Shown piece by piece: positions 1 through 8,411 of a DNA stretch of 64,000 nucleotides; within the stretch, counting starts at the first letter, position 1; every line of letters begins with the position of its first letter. A model generated the notes under the pieces. The model worked only from the letters and a program-made list of their open reading frames with translations, was not told where the DNA came from and did no database searches. A program made the position numbers and the translations under genes. Source of the stretch: Pseudomonas sp. GM50 (GTDB lineage Bacteria > Pseudomonadota > Gammaproteobacteria > Pseudomonadales > Pseudomonadaceae); NCBI RefSeq assembly GCF_000282375.1, contig NZ_AKJK01000012.1, forward strand, positions 1 through 64,000, given 5' to 3'.

Positions 1-112
1 CCCGCTGGGGCGCGCAGCGGCCCCGAATCTGCCATCGAGGGAATCCAGATAGAACACCGACGTCGGTTTTGCGACTGCTTCGCAGCCGAGCGGGAGCAAG
101 CTCCCTCGCCAC
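1..112. repeat. REP inverted pair, cut by window edge
   Basis: Two REP arms face each other: the left arm (1-27, with the GGGGCGCGCAGCGGCCCC loop-proximal part) is cut by the window start, and the right arm (70-112) reads GCAGCCGAGCGGGAGCAAGC then CTCCCTCGCCACA. This is the GTGGCGAGGG family seen again at 2.8, 14.6, 59.4 and 63.6 kb. Such pairs are non-coding palindromes that sit between Pseudomonas genes. Confidence 0.8.
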
Positions 113-132
113 AATGGATTTTCAACATCAAT

Positions 133-170
133 GGGACCGGCAGCATGCTTTCGCGAGCAGGCCCGGTCCC
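133..170 (-). terminator. Possible hairpin after the penicillin-acylase gene
   Basis: GGGACCGG (133-140) pairs with CCGGTCCC (163-170) around a 22-base loop, directly downstream of the penicillin-acylase stop. There is no clear T-run, so the terminator role is only inferred from position. Confidence 0.35.
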
Positions 171-178
171 ACTCGAGG

Positions 179-2629
179 TTACTTGCCAGGCGTCAGCGTC
201 AACCGCGTCTTGCCGTAGACTTTGTCAAAGTTCTGCGGCTGCATCGGCAGGCTGATGTATTGCCCCTTGAGCCATGGCTCGACGCTGTCGAGATAGTGCG
301 GGCTGGCCGGGTTGCCGGACTGGCCGGTACCGTTCTGGCCCATCAGCGGTTCGGCCTGGCCGAAATCGACGATAAAGCGCATGGCCGGCGCCAGCGTGGT
401 GTTGAAGTCCTGACCCCAGGTGAATGCGGCGGTGTTGAGCGTGGTGTGGTCGCCGCCGGCTGCCAGCGGACCGCGCACGGTCTGGCCGCTGGCGTTCTTC
501 CACTCGTAGCGATGCAGTTTGCCCCACTGCCAGGCTTTGTGATCGCCACCCAACTGGCTGTCACCCGCGCTGATCGCGGCCGCCAGGCTACGGGCGAGGA
601 TCGCCGGTTTGTCCTCTTTCTGCGCAGTGCGCGAGTCATCCCAGAACGGACTGTCCTCACGGCCCAGCAAGTGATCGGCCTGCGCCGCGTAGGACAACTT
701 GCCGTTGGCGATAAAGGCTTTCCACGCCGGGCTGCTTTCCGGGCCCAGTTCGTCGAGGAAAATCTGTTTAGTGCTTTCCTGCAGGAACAGCTCGTAGATC
801 GCCGCGTCGGCGGAGGTCGGGCTGAGTTTGCCGTCGAAGGCCATCAAGCGCGTATAAGCCTCGCGAGCCTTGCCGCGATCGGCAACCGGCAGCGCTTCGA
901 TGGCTTGCTTGAGTGGCTGGGACATGCCCGGTGCTTCAAACATCTTCTTCAGCTTGGCAGCGAAGGTGGTGGTCTGGTCGTATTGCATGGCGATCAGGCT
1001 ACGCGTGTCGTGTTTGCCCACGCCTGCCAGTTCGGCCATGCGCTCACCGCGCTCCGGCGCCGACCAGGAATTGGACAGCTGCATGCCGTAGCCATGGGGA
1101 ATGACCCGCTGGTTGGCGGTGCCGAGCCAGCCTTGAGCCGGGTCCTGGTCATACGGATGGAGCATTGGGTCGGCGTAACCGTCCCAGTCGTAACGACCTT
1201 CCCAGCCCGGCGACGGCAGCAAGCCTTCGCCTTCGCGACGGTTCGGGTAGCGACCGGTGACTTGCCAGCCGATGTTGCTGGCATCGGCAAACACCAGATT
1301 CAGGGCGATGGCGCGGATTTCACGGCTGGCGTCCGAGGCTTTCTCGACGCTCTGCGCTCGGGACAGGTCGAAAAAGGCGTCCAGGGTTTTGTCGTCGGTG
1401 AAGTTCGGCGTCTGCAAGGCCAGGCCGAAACCATTCGCCAACGCGGTGCCTTGGGCGCTGTTGAGCAGCGATCCGTGGCGGGTTTCGTACACCGCTTCGC
1501 GAATCGGCTTCTGGCCTTTGACGAAGTAGGTTTCGTTGCGCACGATCGCCGGTTGCCATTTGCCGCCGACCTCATACGTGAGGCCGTTGCCTTGGCGTTT
1601 GATTTTTTCCAGGAACAGGTCCTGGTTGTCGCCCATGACGGTGGTCATGCTCCACGCCACTTTGCCGTTGAAACCACCGAGCACCATCGGTAACCCGGCA
1701 ATGGTCACGCCGGAGGCCTGGTATTTAGGCGCGCGAATCTGCACGTAACTGAACAGCGACGGTACGCCCAGCGGCCCGTGGCTGTCGCTGGCCAACAGGC
1801 TTTTGCCGCTGCGGCTGCGTTGCGGGGCAATCGCCCAGTTGTTCGAAGACGTGGCGCCCAGCAGGTTCAGGTCGGACAGTTGACCGGTGGCTTTGCTGAT
1901 TTCGCTCAGCCCCGGGATTTGCCCGTTGAGTTTGATGCCCTGGAGTTTTTCGGCTTCAGCGACCGGCAGTTTTTCGTCAGGGGCGGACGGCGCAAGCCAC
2001 GCCAGCTTGTCGGTACTGACCGTCTGGGCCAGCATCAATGAGGAAATTTCTTCCGGCAGGTTCGCCGATTGACTGAAATTCAGCAGGCAGAAAATCAGCG
2101 CCGAATCTTCCGGTTTCCAGTACTCAGGCTTGTAGCCAGTGGCGGCCAGGTCCGCCGGCAGTTTGTCGCGGTAGCGGAACAGGTAGGCGTTGACCCCACG
2201 GGCATAGACTTCGAAGAAACGCTTGAGGCGCGGCGAAGAAGCCTTGTACAGCTCACCCGCGCTTTTCTTCAGGTTGACCGCACGCATGTAGCGGTCGGCG
2301 TCGAGCAGGTCCGCGCCGGACATCTCAGCCAGACGGCCCTGGGCCAGCAGGCGCAGAGTGACCATTTGGCTGATGCGGTCGCTGGCGTGCACGTAGCCGA
2401 GGGTGAATAGCGCGTCGTGAAAGCTGTTGCTCTCGATCAGCGGCATGCCCATGGCATTGCGCCGAATCGAAACGTTCTGCGCCAGGCCCTTGAGCGGTTG
2501 CACGCCGGAGGCCGGCGGGAGGGTGTCTTGAGCGTTCCAGGTCTGACAACCGGTCAGGCTTAAAACACTGGCCACTGCTGCGGCAACGCCGAACCGGGGA
2601 AGAAAATGTGTGAGGGCTGGCGAGGCCAT
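179..2629 (-). CDS. Penicillin acylase family protein (Ntn hydrolase, lipoprotein)
   Basis: An 816-residue member of the penicillin amidase (S45) family of N-terminal-nucleophile hydrolases, which cleave amide bonds of penicillins or acyl-homoserine lactones after self-processing. The SNNWA motif places the expected N-terminal Ser of the beta chain at Ser262, preceded by a spacer peptide; the later [12 protein letters not shown] segment is also typical. The N-terminus is a lipoprotein signal with lipobox LTGC (Cys28), so the enzyme should be anchored to a membrane facing the periplasm, whereas many relatives are soluble periplasmic proteins. I chose the ATG at 2629 because an AGGAG lies 9 bases upstream; a longer in-frame reading has no signal peptide at its start. 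It is monocistronic. The substrate cannot be told from sequence: acyl-homoserine-lactone acylase or general amide hydrolase are both possible. Confidence 0.9.
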   Translation of the reverse strand: MASPALTHFLPRFGVAAAVASVLSLTGCQTWNAQDTLPPASGVQPLKGLAQNVSIRRNAMGMPLIESNSFHDALFTLGYVHASDRISQMVTLRLLAQGRLAEMSGADLLDADRYMRAVNLKKSAGELYKASSPRLKRFFEVYARGVNAYLFRYRDKLPADLAATGYKPEYWKPEDSALIFCLLNFSQSANLPEEISSLMLAQTVSTDKLAWLAPSAPDEKLPVAEAEKLQGIKLNGQIPGLSEISKATGQLSDLNLLGATSSNNWAIAPQRSRSGKSLLASDSHGPLGVPSLFSYVQIRAPKYQASGVTIAGLPMVLGGFNGKVAWSMTTVMGDNQDLFLEKIKRQGNGLTYEVGGKWQPAIVRNETYFVKGQKPIREAVYETRHGSLLNSAQGTALANGFGLALQTPNFTDDKTLDAFFDLSRAQSVEKASDASREIRAIALNLVFADASNIGWQVTGRYPNRREGEGLLPSPGWEGRYDWDGYADPMLHPYDQDPAQGWLGTANQRVIPHGYGMQLSNSWSAPERGERMAELAGVGKHDTRSLIAMQYDQTTTFAAKLKKMFEAPGMSQPLKQAIEALPVADRGKAREAYTRLMAFDGKLSPTSADAAIYELFLQESTKQIFLDELGPESSPAWKAFIANGKLSYAAQADHLLGREDSPFWDDSRTAQKEDKPAILARSLAAAISAGDSQLGGDHKAWQWGKLHRYEWKNASGQTVRGPLAAGGDHTTLNTAAFTWGQDFNTTLAPAMRFIVDFGQAEPLMGQNGTGQSGNPASPHYLDSVEPWLKGQYISLPMQPQNFDKVYGKTRLTLTPGK

Positions 2630-2759
2630 GGCAAAGCTCCTGCGGGGGTAGTGACGCAATAAAGGCGCTACGTTAGTGAGCAGGAGGTGGCCGCGCAAGC
2701 GGGGTATCGGGTTATTTCAATATTTGTCTGATAAACCACAAACTTGTCGGCGATGCATT

Positions 2760-2896
2760 ACCTGTGGCGAGGGGGCTTGCCCCCGTTGGACCGCGAAGCG
2801 GTCCCAATACCGAGGACGATGTTCCCCAAGAGAACTGCGGTGATGGTTTCACGACTGCTGCGCAGCCGAACGGGAGCAAGCCCCCTCGCCACAGGG
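2760..2896. repeat. REP inverted pair (GTGGCGAGGGGGC family)
   Basis: Left arm CTGTGGCGAGGGGGCTTGCC followed by GCGAAGCGGTCC, right arm with CTGCGCAGCCGAACGGGAGC then AAGCCCCCTCGCCACAG. The two arms form a REPIN-like unit that fills the gap between the acylase and glutathione-transferase genes. Nothing else is seen in this gap. Confidence 0.85.
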
Positions 2897-2926
2897 TTTG
2901 TGGATGCCTGAGGGGGTGTGTTGGCC

Positions 2927-3571
2927 TCAGGATTTCGGCGGATTGACCTTGGCCACCAGCGCATACGCCTTCACCGTCGCCGGGCGGTTCTGGATATGGT
3001 TGAACCAGCGCAGCACGTTGGGGAAGTCTTCCAGGTTCTGGCTCTGCCATTTGTGAGAAACGATCCACGGGTAGATCGCCATGTCGGCAATGCTGTATTC
3101 GCTGCCGGCGACAAAGTCATTGTTGGCCAATTGCTTGTCGAGCACGCCATAGAGGCGGGCGGTTTCGTCGATGTAGCGCTTGATCGCGTAGGGGATTTTC
3201 TCCGGTGCGAATTGGCTGAAATGATGATTCTGCCCGGCCATCGGCCCCAGGCCACCCATCTGCCAGAACAGCCATTGCAACGCTTGCTGGCGCCCATGCA
3301 GATCCTTGGGCAGGAACTTGCCGGTTTTCTCCGCGAGGTACAGCAGAATCGCCCCCGACTCGAACAATGCCAACGGCTCACCGCCATCGACCGGCTCATG
3401 ATCGACGATGGCCGGAATTTTATTATTCGGCGAGATCTTCAGGAATTCGGGTTTGAACTGGTCGTTCTGGCTGATGTTGATCGGGTAAACGTTGTAGTGC
3501 AGGCCGGCTTCTTCCAGGAATATCGAAATCTTGTGGCCGTTGGGGGTGGTCCAGTAATACAAGTCGATCAT
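2927..3571 (-). CDS. Glutathione S-transferase family protein (YfcG-like)
   Basis: A 214-residue protein with the N-terminal thioredoxin-like GST domain (MIDLYYWTTPNGHKISIFLE, then NNKIPAIVDHEP with the cis-Pro of the glutathione site and ALFESGAILLYLAEK with the E-S pair that binds the gamma-glutamyl group) and an all-helical C-terminal domain. The TPNGHK sequence near residue 10 resembles the Nu-class/YfcG-YghU group, which act as disulfide-bond reductases with glutathione. The ATG at 3571 was chosen because the conserved beta strand begins there; an upstream reading adds 31 residues without homology features. It is monocistronic. Confidence 0.9.
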   Translation of the reverse strand: MIDLYYWTTPNGHKISIFLEEAGLHYNVYPINISQNDQFKPEFLKISPNNKIPAIVDHEPVDGGEPLALFESGAILLYLAEKTGKFLPKDLHGRQQALQWLFWQMGGLGPMAGQNHHFSQFAPEKIPYAIKRYIDETARLYGVLDKQLANNDFVAGSEYSIADMAIYPWIVSHKWQSQNLEDFPNVLRWFNHIQNRPATVKAYALVAKVNPPKS

Positions 3572-3717
3572 GAAGTACTCCAAATCAAGAGACATCGTCA
3601 GGTACGGACAGCGACCGCCGGCATCAGGTCGTCCTGTTTGCGTTGGATGGCTTGCCAGTAGCAAGAGGTGATGCTGAAGTGCGGGAAATTCAATGCCCCA
3701 GCAGGAGAAAAGTCGGC

Positions 3718-4275
3718 ATGGAGCTCAAGACAAACGCGGCGCTGATCATCATCGATCAACAAAAAGGCATCCTGCATCCCAGGTTAGGTCGTCGAAACAA
3801 CCCTCAGGCCGAAGAGCGCATCCTGGAATTGCTGGGGCATTGGCGTCGAACCGGACGGCCGGTGATTCATGTGCAGCACCTGTCCCGCTCAGAGGATTCA
3901 GTGTTCTGGCCGCAGCAATCGGGGGTGGAGTTTCAGGAGCGTTTTCAACCATCGATGGGTGAGTGGCTGATTCAGAAGCAGGTTCCGGATGCCTTTTGTT
4001 CGACGGGGCTGGAAGCACGATTGCGCGAGGCGGGGATCGATCAGTTGATCATCGTTGGCGTGGCGACCCACAACTCGGTGGAATCCACGGCGCGAACGGC
4101 CGGGAATCTGGGGTTTGAAGCGTGGGTTGCTGAGGATGCGTGCTTTACCTTCGATAAGGCGGATTACTTTGGCAATGCTCATTCAGCCGAGGAAGTGCAC
4201 GCGATGTCGCTGGGTAATTTGCATGGCGAGTATGCGACGGTGATCAGTACCGCAGAAATATTAACGGCTGGCTGA
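3718..4275 (+). CDS. Isochorismatase/cysteine-hydrolase-fold protein with Ser in the nucleophile position
   Basis: A 185-residue protein of the isochorismatase-like hydrolase fold. Two residues of the usual Asp-Lys-Cys triad are visible: Asp13 (LIIIDQQKG) and Lys87 (QKQVPDAF). The third position lies in GVATHNSVESTAR, where Ser120 stands in place of the normal Cys. Relatives with the same substitution exist in this superfamily (isochorismatases proper also lack the Cys), so it may catalyse a different hydrolysis or none. The ATG at 3718 has AGGAG 10 bases upstream. It diverges from the glutathione-transferase gene (146 bp apart), so the two may share a promoter region. Confidence 0.85.
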   Translation: MELKTNAALIIIDQQKGILHPRLGRRNNPQAEERILELLGHWRRTGRPVIHVQHLSRSEDSVFWPQQSGVEFQERFQPSMGEWLIQKQVPDAFCSTGLEARLREAGIDQLIIVGVATHNSVESTARTAGNLGFEAWVAEDACFTFDKADYFGNAHSAEEVHAMSLGNLHGEYATVISTAEILTAG

Positions 4276-4278
4276 AAA

Positions 4279-4372
4279 CCTGTGGGAGCGAGCCTGCTCG
4301 CGATAGCGGTCTAACGGCCAAATTGATAGCGAATGTGCTGCCATCATCGCGAGCAGGCTCGCTCCCACAGTT
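4279..4372. repeat. REP inverted pair (GTGGGAGCGAGCCTGCTCGCGAT family)
   Basis: The left arm CCTGTGGGAGCGAGCCTGCT and the right arm GAGCAGGCTCGCTCCCACAG are reverse complements, separated by a short spacer. The pair lies just after the cysteine-hydrolase-fold gene. Confidence 0.9.
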
Positions 4373-4411
4373 GATCGGCGGTGTTCACAATTTTGTGGTT
4401 CACAAAAGATC

Positions 4412-4441
4412 CCTGTGGGAGCGGGCTTGCTCGCGATAGCG
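4412..4441. repeat. Single REP arm
   Basis: A lone arm CTGTGGGAGCGGGCTTGCTC followed by GCGATAGCG, with no facing partner. It is a slightly different variant (GCGGGCTTGC) of the arm at 4279 and lies downstream of the convergent SEC-C gene. Confidence 0.8.
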
Positions 4442-4475
4442 ATTCAACAGGCGAAAAAGATATCCGCCCGAAGCA

Positions 4476-4685
4476 TCAAGCGCCGTGGCACTTCTTGAAT
4501 TTCTTGCCGTTGCCGCATGGGCAAGGGTCGTTGCGGCCGACGTCTTTCAGGGCGTTGCGCACCGGTTCCTGGTGGGCATGGCCGCAGTTCGGGCCGTGGA
4601 CATGGCCATGGTCGTGATCATGGTGGTCGTGATGGTCATGATCGTGGTTGCAGTCAGGGCCATGGACATGAGGTTGCTGGGTCAT
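4476..4685 (-). CDS. His-rich SEC-C motif small protein
   Basis: A 69-residue protein. The first half is a His/Asp-rich tract (about 20 histidines in HDHD and HGPNCGH patterns) and the C-terminus is a SEC-C zinc-binding motif, [18 protein letters not shown]. Metal binding is therefore very likely; a metal-storage or chaperone role is inference. The ATG at 4685 was chosen because GGAG sits 8 bases upstream, while the GTG three codons earlier has no room for a ribosome site. It follows the LEA-2-like lipoprotein gene by 5 bp and is probably the last gene of the operon 6268 to 4476, which also contains the SEC-C protein YchJ. Confidence 0.85.
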   Translation of the reverse strand: MTQQPHVHGPDCNHDHDHHDHHDHDHGHVHGPNCGHAHQEPVRNALKDVGRNDPCPCGNGKKFKKCHGA

Positions 4686-4690
4686 CGGGG

Positions 4691-5176
4691 TCACTCCGGA
4701 ATTAAATCGGCGGCGATTATCACGCCATTACGCGCCAGGTGCACGTAGTGCGCGATGAATAAACCGGTTTCCAGTTCACCTTCCAGACGATAGGGAATGG
4801 GTTGGTCGGGTTTTTTCAGCAGCTTGACCAGGTCCCGGACTTTGGGCCACAGGTTGGTGCGGATCGGCACTTTAAAATAGGCGCTGCGTTTGGGGCCGAC
4901 CGTGAACCAGTGTTCGTGCTCGCCTTCGGTCAGCAGTATGTCCCCCAAGTGAATGCGATATTCCAGGGCACGCACCGTCAGGTCTTGGTCATTGGGATTG
5001 TCGACGCGAAAATGCAGCAGGAATTTCTGCTCCAGTAGTTTGGCCCGCACCACCTCGACCTTGACCAGATGCACCTGCGGCTCCGGCAAGTCGTCGTCGA
5101 ACCACGACGCACAGCCGCCGAGCCCCAGAAACAGGAGCAGGGTGAACAGCTGTAATGCGCGCCGTTGACGGGTCAT
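4691..5176 (-). CDS. LEA type 2 (WHy domain) lipoprotein
   Basis: A 161-residue protein with a lipoprotein signal (lipobox LGGC, Cys22) followed by a late-embryogenesis-abundant type 2 / WHy beta-sandwich: [40 protein letters not shown] and the later NLWPKVRDL segment. The VDNPN motif is characteristic of the family. Such proteins are found in the envelope of many gammaproteobacteria and are linked to desiccation or stress, but their molecular role is not settled. The start at 5176 has GGAG 10 bases upstream. It lies 5 bp before the His-rich SEC-C gene. Confidence 0.85.
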   Translation of the reverse strand: MTRQRRALQLFTLLLFLGLGGCASWFDDDLPEPQVHLVKVEVVRAKLLEQKFLLHFRVDNPNDQDLTVRALEYRIHLGDILLTEGEHEHWFTVGPKRSAYFKVPIRTNLWPKVRDLVKLLKKPDQPIPYRLEGELETGLFIAHYVHLARNGVIIAADLIPE

Positions 5177-5211
5177 GGTGAGGTATCTCCCTTGAGACCC
5201 AGTCTAGCCTT

Positions 5212-5276
5212 AAAAAGATCGCAGCCTTCGGCGGCGCCCACAGGCGCGTAGGAGCTGCCGAAGGCTGCGATCTTTT
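5212..5276. repeat. REP-like palindrome (AAAGATCGCAGCCTTCGGC family)
   Basis: AAAAAGATCGCAGCCTTCGG and its inverted copy CCGAAGGCTGCGATCTTTT enclose a short core with CTCCTACGCG-like sequence. This third palindrome family recurs at 25.85 kb and as a fragment at 48.5 kb. It separates ychJ from the LEA-2 gene. Confidence 0.8.
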
Positions 5277-5289
5277 GCTGTTGGTCACC

Positions 5290-5766
5290 TCAAGCGCCAA
5301 AGTAACTCGCGCAGCACTTCTTGAACTTCTGCCCGCTGGCGCACGGGCACGCATCGTTACGTCCGGCCTTGAGTGACACGGTGGGGTCGATGAAATACCA
5401 GTGGCCGGCGTTTTGTACGAATGACGAACGTTCGCGGTGGCTGTGTTCGCCGCTGCTGTCGTGCCAGCGAGCGGTGAAGGTGACGAAGGCGTGTTCCGGC
5501 TGTCCGCCGAAAACCTCGGCGCTTTCCACCTCCAGGCCCAGCCAGGTGCTTTGGGCGCTCCAGTCGCTGATCGACTGGCGATCCAGGCCGGTCTGTTGCG
5601 CGGGCAGGGTGGTCGCCACCAGATAGTCGATCAACCCCAGTACATAGGCGCTGTAGCGCGAACGCATCAAGACTTCGGCGCTGGGGGCGGGGTGGCCGGC
5701 GTGGTAATGGCCACAGCAGGCATCGAGCAGTGTGCCGCTACCGCAAGGGCAAATGGATGTACTCAT
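5290..5766 (-). CDS. YchJ family SEC-C protein
   Basis: A 158-residue YchJ/UPF0225 family protein with SEC-C-type zinc motifs at both ends ([19 protein letters not shown] at residues 4-22 and [20 protein letters not shown] near the C-terminus) around an NTF2-like core ([19 protein letters not shown]). The function of the family is unknown; metal binding is clear from the cysteines. Its start lies 4 bp after the DUF6231 gene stop, so these are cotranscribed. Confidence 0.9.
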   Translation of the reverse strand: MSTSICPCGSGTLLDACCGHYHAGHPAPSAEVLMRSRYSAYVLGLIDYLVATTLPAQQTGLDRQSISDWSAQSTWLGLEVESAEVFGGQPEHAFVTFTARWHDSSGEHSHRERSSFVQNAGHWYFIDPTVSLKAGRNDACPCASGQKFKKCCASYFGA

Positions 5767-5770
5767 TGCG

Positions 5771-6268
5771 TTACCACCAATATTTCCCGAAGTTTTCCGG
5801 ATTGGCCCAGAAGCGTGAATTCAGCCAGTCGGGCACCTGTTTATAGTCAAGCAGATCATAGGTAAACAGGGTCAGCACTTGATCATCGCGCTGGAAGCGT
5901 TCGCTGGCTTGCAGCGCCAGGGAGAAAAAGTCCGTTTCCTGCCAACCGCATGCCGGCAAGTCGGCCAGCACCGCAATGCGACTGGCATTGAGGTTGCGTA
6001 TCCCGCCGAGCAGATTCAGGCCGTCGCGCTTGGGCAAGTGTTCAAGGCAATCGACCACCAGCGCCAGATCAAACCGCTGTGCTGCCTGTTCGGCGGGCAG
6101 TGGCCCGGGCGCAGCAAAGGCGACGATGCTGTCCGGGTGCGCGAGCTTGAATGCCTCAAGCGCGGGGAATTCGCTGGCACCAATCAGCAACAGACGCGCC
6201 GGGGCGTAACGATCAAGCAAAGCGGCCAACGCCTGCTGGGGCGTGCGCGAAGAAATACCTGCAATCAT
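5771..6268 (-). CDS. DUF6231-like conserved Pseudomonas protein
   Basis: A 165-residue cytoplasmic protein without a signal peptide. The segments [20 protein letters not shown] and [20 protein letters not shown] look like the core of an S-adenosylmethionine-dependent methyltransferase fold (a nucleotide-binding loop and a later CLEHLP motif), but the glycine-rich motif is incomplete. I recall such proteins annotated as DUF6231 in Pseudomonas; the assignment is from memory. It is the first gene of the operon with ychJ. Confidence 0.75.
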   Translation of the reverse strand: MIAGISSRTPQQALAALLDRYAPARLLLIGASEFPALEAFKLAHPDSIVAFAAPGPLPAEQAAQRFDLALVVDCLEHLPKRDGLNLLGGIRNLNASRIAVLADLPACGWQETDFFSLALQASERFQRDDQVLTLFTYDLLDYKQVPDWLNSRFWANPENFGKYWW

Positions 6269-6469
6269 CGAAGATCCTCAATCAGAACGCCAAGACTAGC
6301 CTGCCCCAACGTCCGGGCCTAGTGTCCCGTCTCGCGGGTTTAGCCAAAAAGCGCCGATCTTCCGCGAACACGGGGCAAAACAGCAATGGCCTATTGCTGG
6401 CGGAGATTAAAAGACGGGTCTTTACTCCCTAGAATCGGTTTTAAGCCGATCCCTCAGGAGAAGAACTAG

Positions 6470-7165
6470 ATGAGCATAATTCGGACAGCATTACCCTTGG
6501 TTCTGCTAACCAGTGTGTTGACTGGTTGCGCAGGTTTGCAGAAAACCGACTGGCCGACCTGTGCGGGTGTCGGTGGTGTCATCGGTGCAGGGCTCGGCGC
6601 GACCGAAAGCTCGGCATGGGCGGGGTATGGCGCGCTGCTGGTCGGCGGCACGGCAGCAGCCTGGTGCTGGGTGCACGGCGATGGCGATGAAGACGGCGAT
6701 GGTGTGCTGGACAGCCGCGACAAGTGCCCGGGTACACCTAAAGGCGTGCGGGTCGATGCCGACGGCTGCCCTCCACCAGCGCCTGCGCCGGTGGTCGAGG
6801 AGAAAGCGGTGGTCAAGGAAGAAGTCATCGTTATCCGTGATGTGCACTTCCAGTTCGACTCGGCCAAGCTCACTCCTGCCGATAAAGACGTACTCAACAC
6901 CATTGCCACGCGCCTGAAACAGGAGTCCTCCAGCGCCCAACTGACCGTGACCGGTCATACCGACAGCGTCGGCAGCGATGCCTACAACCAGAAACTGTCG
7001 GATAGACGCGCCCATTCGGTGGTGGAATACCTGATTTCCCAAGGCGTGCCACGCAGCAGTTTCGTGTCTGTGACCGGTGCCGGTGAAAGCCAGCCGGTGG
7101 CCGATAACAAAACCGCTGACGGCCGGGCGTTGAACCGTCGCACGGAAATCAAAATCAACCGCTAG
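6470..7165 (+). CDS. OmpA family lipoprotein with TSP3 repeat (copy 1)
   Basis: A 231-residue envelope protein. In order: lipoprotein signal (lipobox VLTGC, Cys20); a glycine-rich stretch (GVGGVIGAGLGATES); a calcium-binding thrombospondin type 3 motif (GDGDEDGDGVLDSRDKCPGTP); a Pro/Val-rich linker; and an OmpA C-terminal peptidoglycan-binding domain (VHFQFDSAKLTPADKDVL, then GHTDSVGSDAYNQKLSDRRA and NRRTEIKI). The family links the outer membrane to peptidoglycan. AGGAG lies upstream of the ATG. The next gene is a paralogue in the same direction after 90 bp with a hairpin between, so each may have separate expression. Confidence 0.92.
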   Translation: MSIIRTALPLVLLTSVLTGCAGLQKTDWPTCAGVGGVIGAGLGATESSAWAGYGALLVGGTAAAWCWVHGDGDEDGDGVLDSRDKCPGTPKGVRVDADGCPPPAPAPVVEEKAVVKEEVIVIRDVHFQFDSAKLTPADKDVLNTIATRLKQESSSAQLTVTGHTDSVGSDAYNQKLSDRRAHSVVEYLISQGVPRSSFVSVTGAGESQPVADNKTADGRALNRRTEIKINR

Positions 7166-7171
7166 ACCTCT

Positions 7172-7203
7172 CGCATCCCGCGGCTTGTACAGTCGCGGAT
7201 GCG
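7172..7203 (+). terminator. Possible attenuating hairpin between OmpA paralogues
   Basis: CGCATCC-CGCG and CGCGGATGCG pair with one bulged base around a loop containing CTTGTACAG. A short T-rich run (GTCTTTACT) follows, so it may be a weak terminator after the first ompA-like gene. Confidence 0.4.
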
Positions 7204-7255
7204 GGTCTTTACTCCTGTGTGACCGGTATGGGCCGGTGACACAGGAGCATTCACA

Positions 7256-7969
7256 ATGAGCGTTCTCACAAGGACCGTCTTGCCGGTTCTGCTGCTTGGC
7301 AGTCTTCTGACCGGTTGTGCGACTCACAGCGATGGCACCGCCCCCCTCAATCAACGTACCTGGCCGATCTGCAGCGTCATTGGCGGACTGGTCGGCGGCG
7401 GTTTGGGCGCGATCGAAAGTGGTGGCTGGGCAGCCGGTGGAGCGGCGCTCGGGATCTTGACCGGTGGCCTGATCTGCTACGCCCAGGATGGCGATGAAGA
7501 CGACGATGGTGTCTTCGATCGACGTGATCGTTGCCCCGATACACCCGCCAATACACCTGTCGAACATCACGGTTGCCCGCTGCCGCAATACCCGGCCAGC
7601 GTGAAGCCTGTTGAAGCACCGGTCTCCGAAGTCATCACCCTGAACGGCAACGTGCTGTTCGCTTACAACCGATCCGAGCTGATGCCCGAAGCGCGCAGTG
7701 AGCTGGACTCGTTGATGGCCAAATTGCAGAACACCGACGTGGCGAGCATTAAAGTCATCGGTCATACCGACAGCCAGGGTTCGGACGCCTATAACCAGAA
7801 ACTGTCGGAGCGTCGTGCCAGCAGCGTCGCTGCCTATCTGTTGAGCCAGGGAGTCGCGCCGAACAAACTCACCAGCGAAGGCCGGGGCGAAAGCCAGCCG
7901 GTGGCCGATAACGACACGGAAGAAGGACGGGCGCAAAACCGTCGCGTGGAATTGCACATCAATCGCTAA
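7256..7969 (+). CDS. OmpA family lipoprotein with TSP3 repeat (copy 2)
   Basis: A 237-residue paralogue of the preceding gene with the same layout: lipobox LLTGC (Cys21), a glycine-zipper-like region (GGLVGGGLGAIESGGWAAGG), an acidic calcium-type TSP3 repeat (GDEDDDGVFDRRDRCPDTP) and an OmpA peptidoglycan-binding domain (FAYNRSELMPEARSELD, GHTDSQGSDAYNQKLSERRA, NRRVELHIN). The first domain strand has FAYNRS where copy 1 has FQFDSA. The pair looks like a tandem duplication that has diverged. Confidence 0.92.
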   Translation: MSVLTRTVLPVLLLGSLLTGCATHSDGTAPLNQRTWPICSVIGGLVGGGLGAIESGGWAAGGAALGILTGGLICYAQDGDEDDDGVFDRRDRCPDTPANTPVEHHGCPLPQYPASVKPVEAPVSEVITLNGNVLFAYNRSELMPEARSELDSLMAKLQNTDVASIKVIGHTDSQGSDAYNQKLSERRASSVAAYLLSQGVAPNKLTSEGRGESQPVADNDTEEGRAQNRRVELHINR

Positions 7970-8132
7970 GCTCTGTGACTAATAACCGCGTGATAGAGCC
8001 GTCGGACAACGATTCGGGTTGATCCGGCGGCCAATCCGCGACCTTCTGGAAGAATTTTCTGTTGCCCTCTGGCTTATCCCGCGTGGAAGCCGTTACTGTG
8101 CGTGCAAAGAATAATTCTCAACGGAGGAGCGT

Positions 8133-8411
8133 ATGAAGGTGTTTTGGGGGCTGGGGAAGTTGTTGACCCTGCTGTTCTGGCTGGTGGTGCTGGTCAATCT
8201 GCTCATACCGTTTGTTCATCCACTGCACCTGTTGGTCAATCTGGCGGGCAGCGTGTTGGCAGGGCTCCATCTTCTGGAGCTGGTGTTCTGCAACCGCAGC
8301 CTCAAAGGTCGAGCCCACCCTTGGCGTGATCGCCTGAAGATCGTCTTTTTCGGCGTTTTCCACCTGCAAACCATTCCGGCCCCGGCCGCTTCGAAGGCCT
8401 CCCATGCGTAA
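8133..8411 (+). CDS. DUF1145 membrane protein (YhhL-like)
   Basis: A 92-residue inner-membrane protein with two predicted transmembrane helices (GLGKLLTLLFWLVVLVNLLI and LLVNLAGSVLAGLHLLELVF) and a short C-terminal cytoplasmic segment. The pattern matches DUF1145, whose function is unknown. CGGAGGAGCGT gives a strong ribosome site. Its last 8 bases overlap the start of the collagen-like gene, so translation of the two is probably coupled. Confidence 0.85.
   Translation: MKVFWGLGKLLTLLFWLVVLVNLLIPFVHPLHLLVNLAGSVLAGLHLLELVFCNRSLKGRAHPWRDRLKIVFFGVFHLQTIPAPAASKASHA

Noticed and set aside
131..1693. Long open frame on the plus strand opposite the penicillin-acylase gene
   Set aside because: It is antisense to a clear enzyme gene, has no recognisable domain and reflects the high-G+C codon pattern.
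2712..3068. Short frames running through the REP pair near 2.8 kb
   Set aside because: They are open only because REP sequence lacks stops; no start signal or domain.
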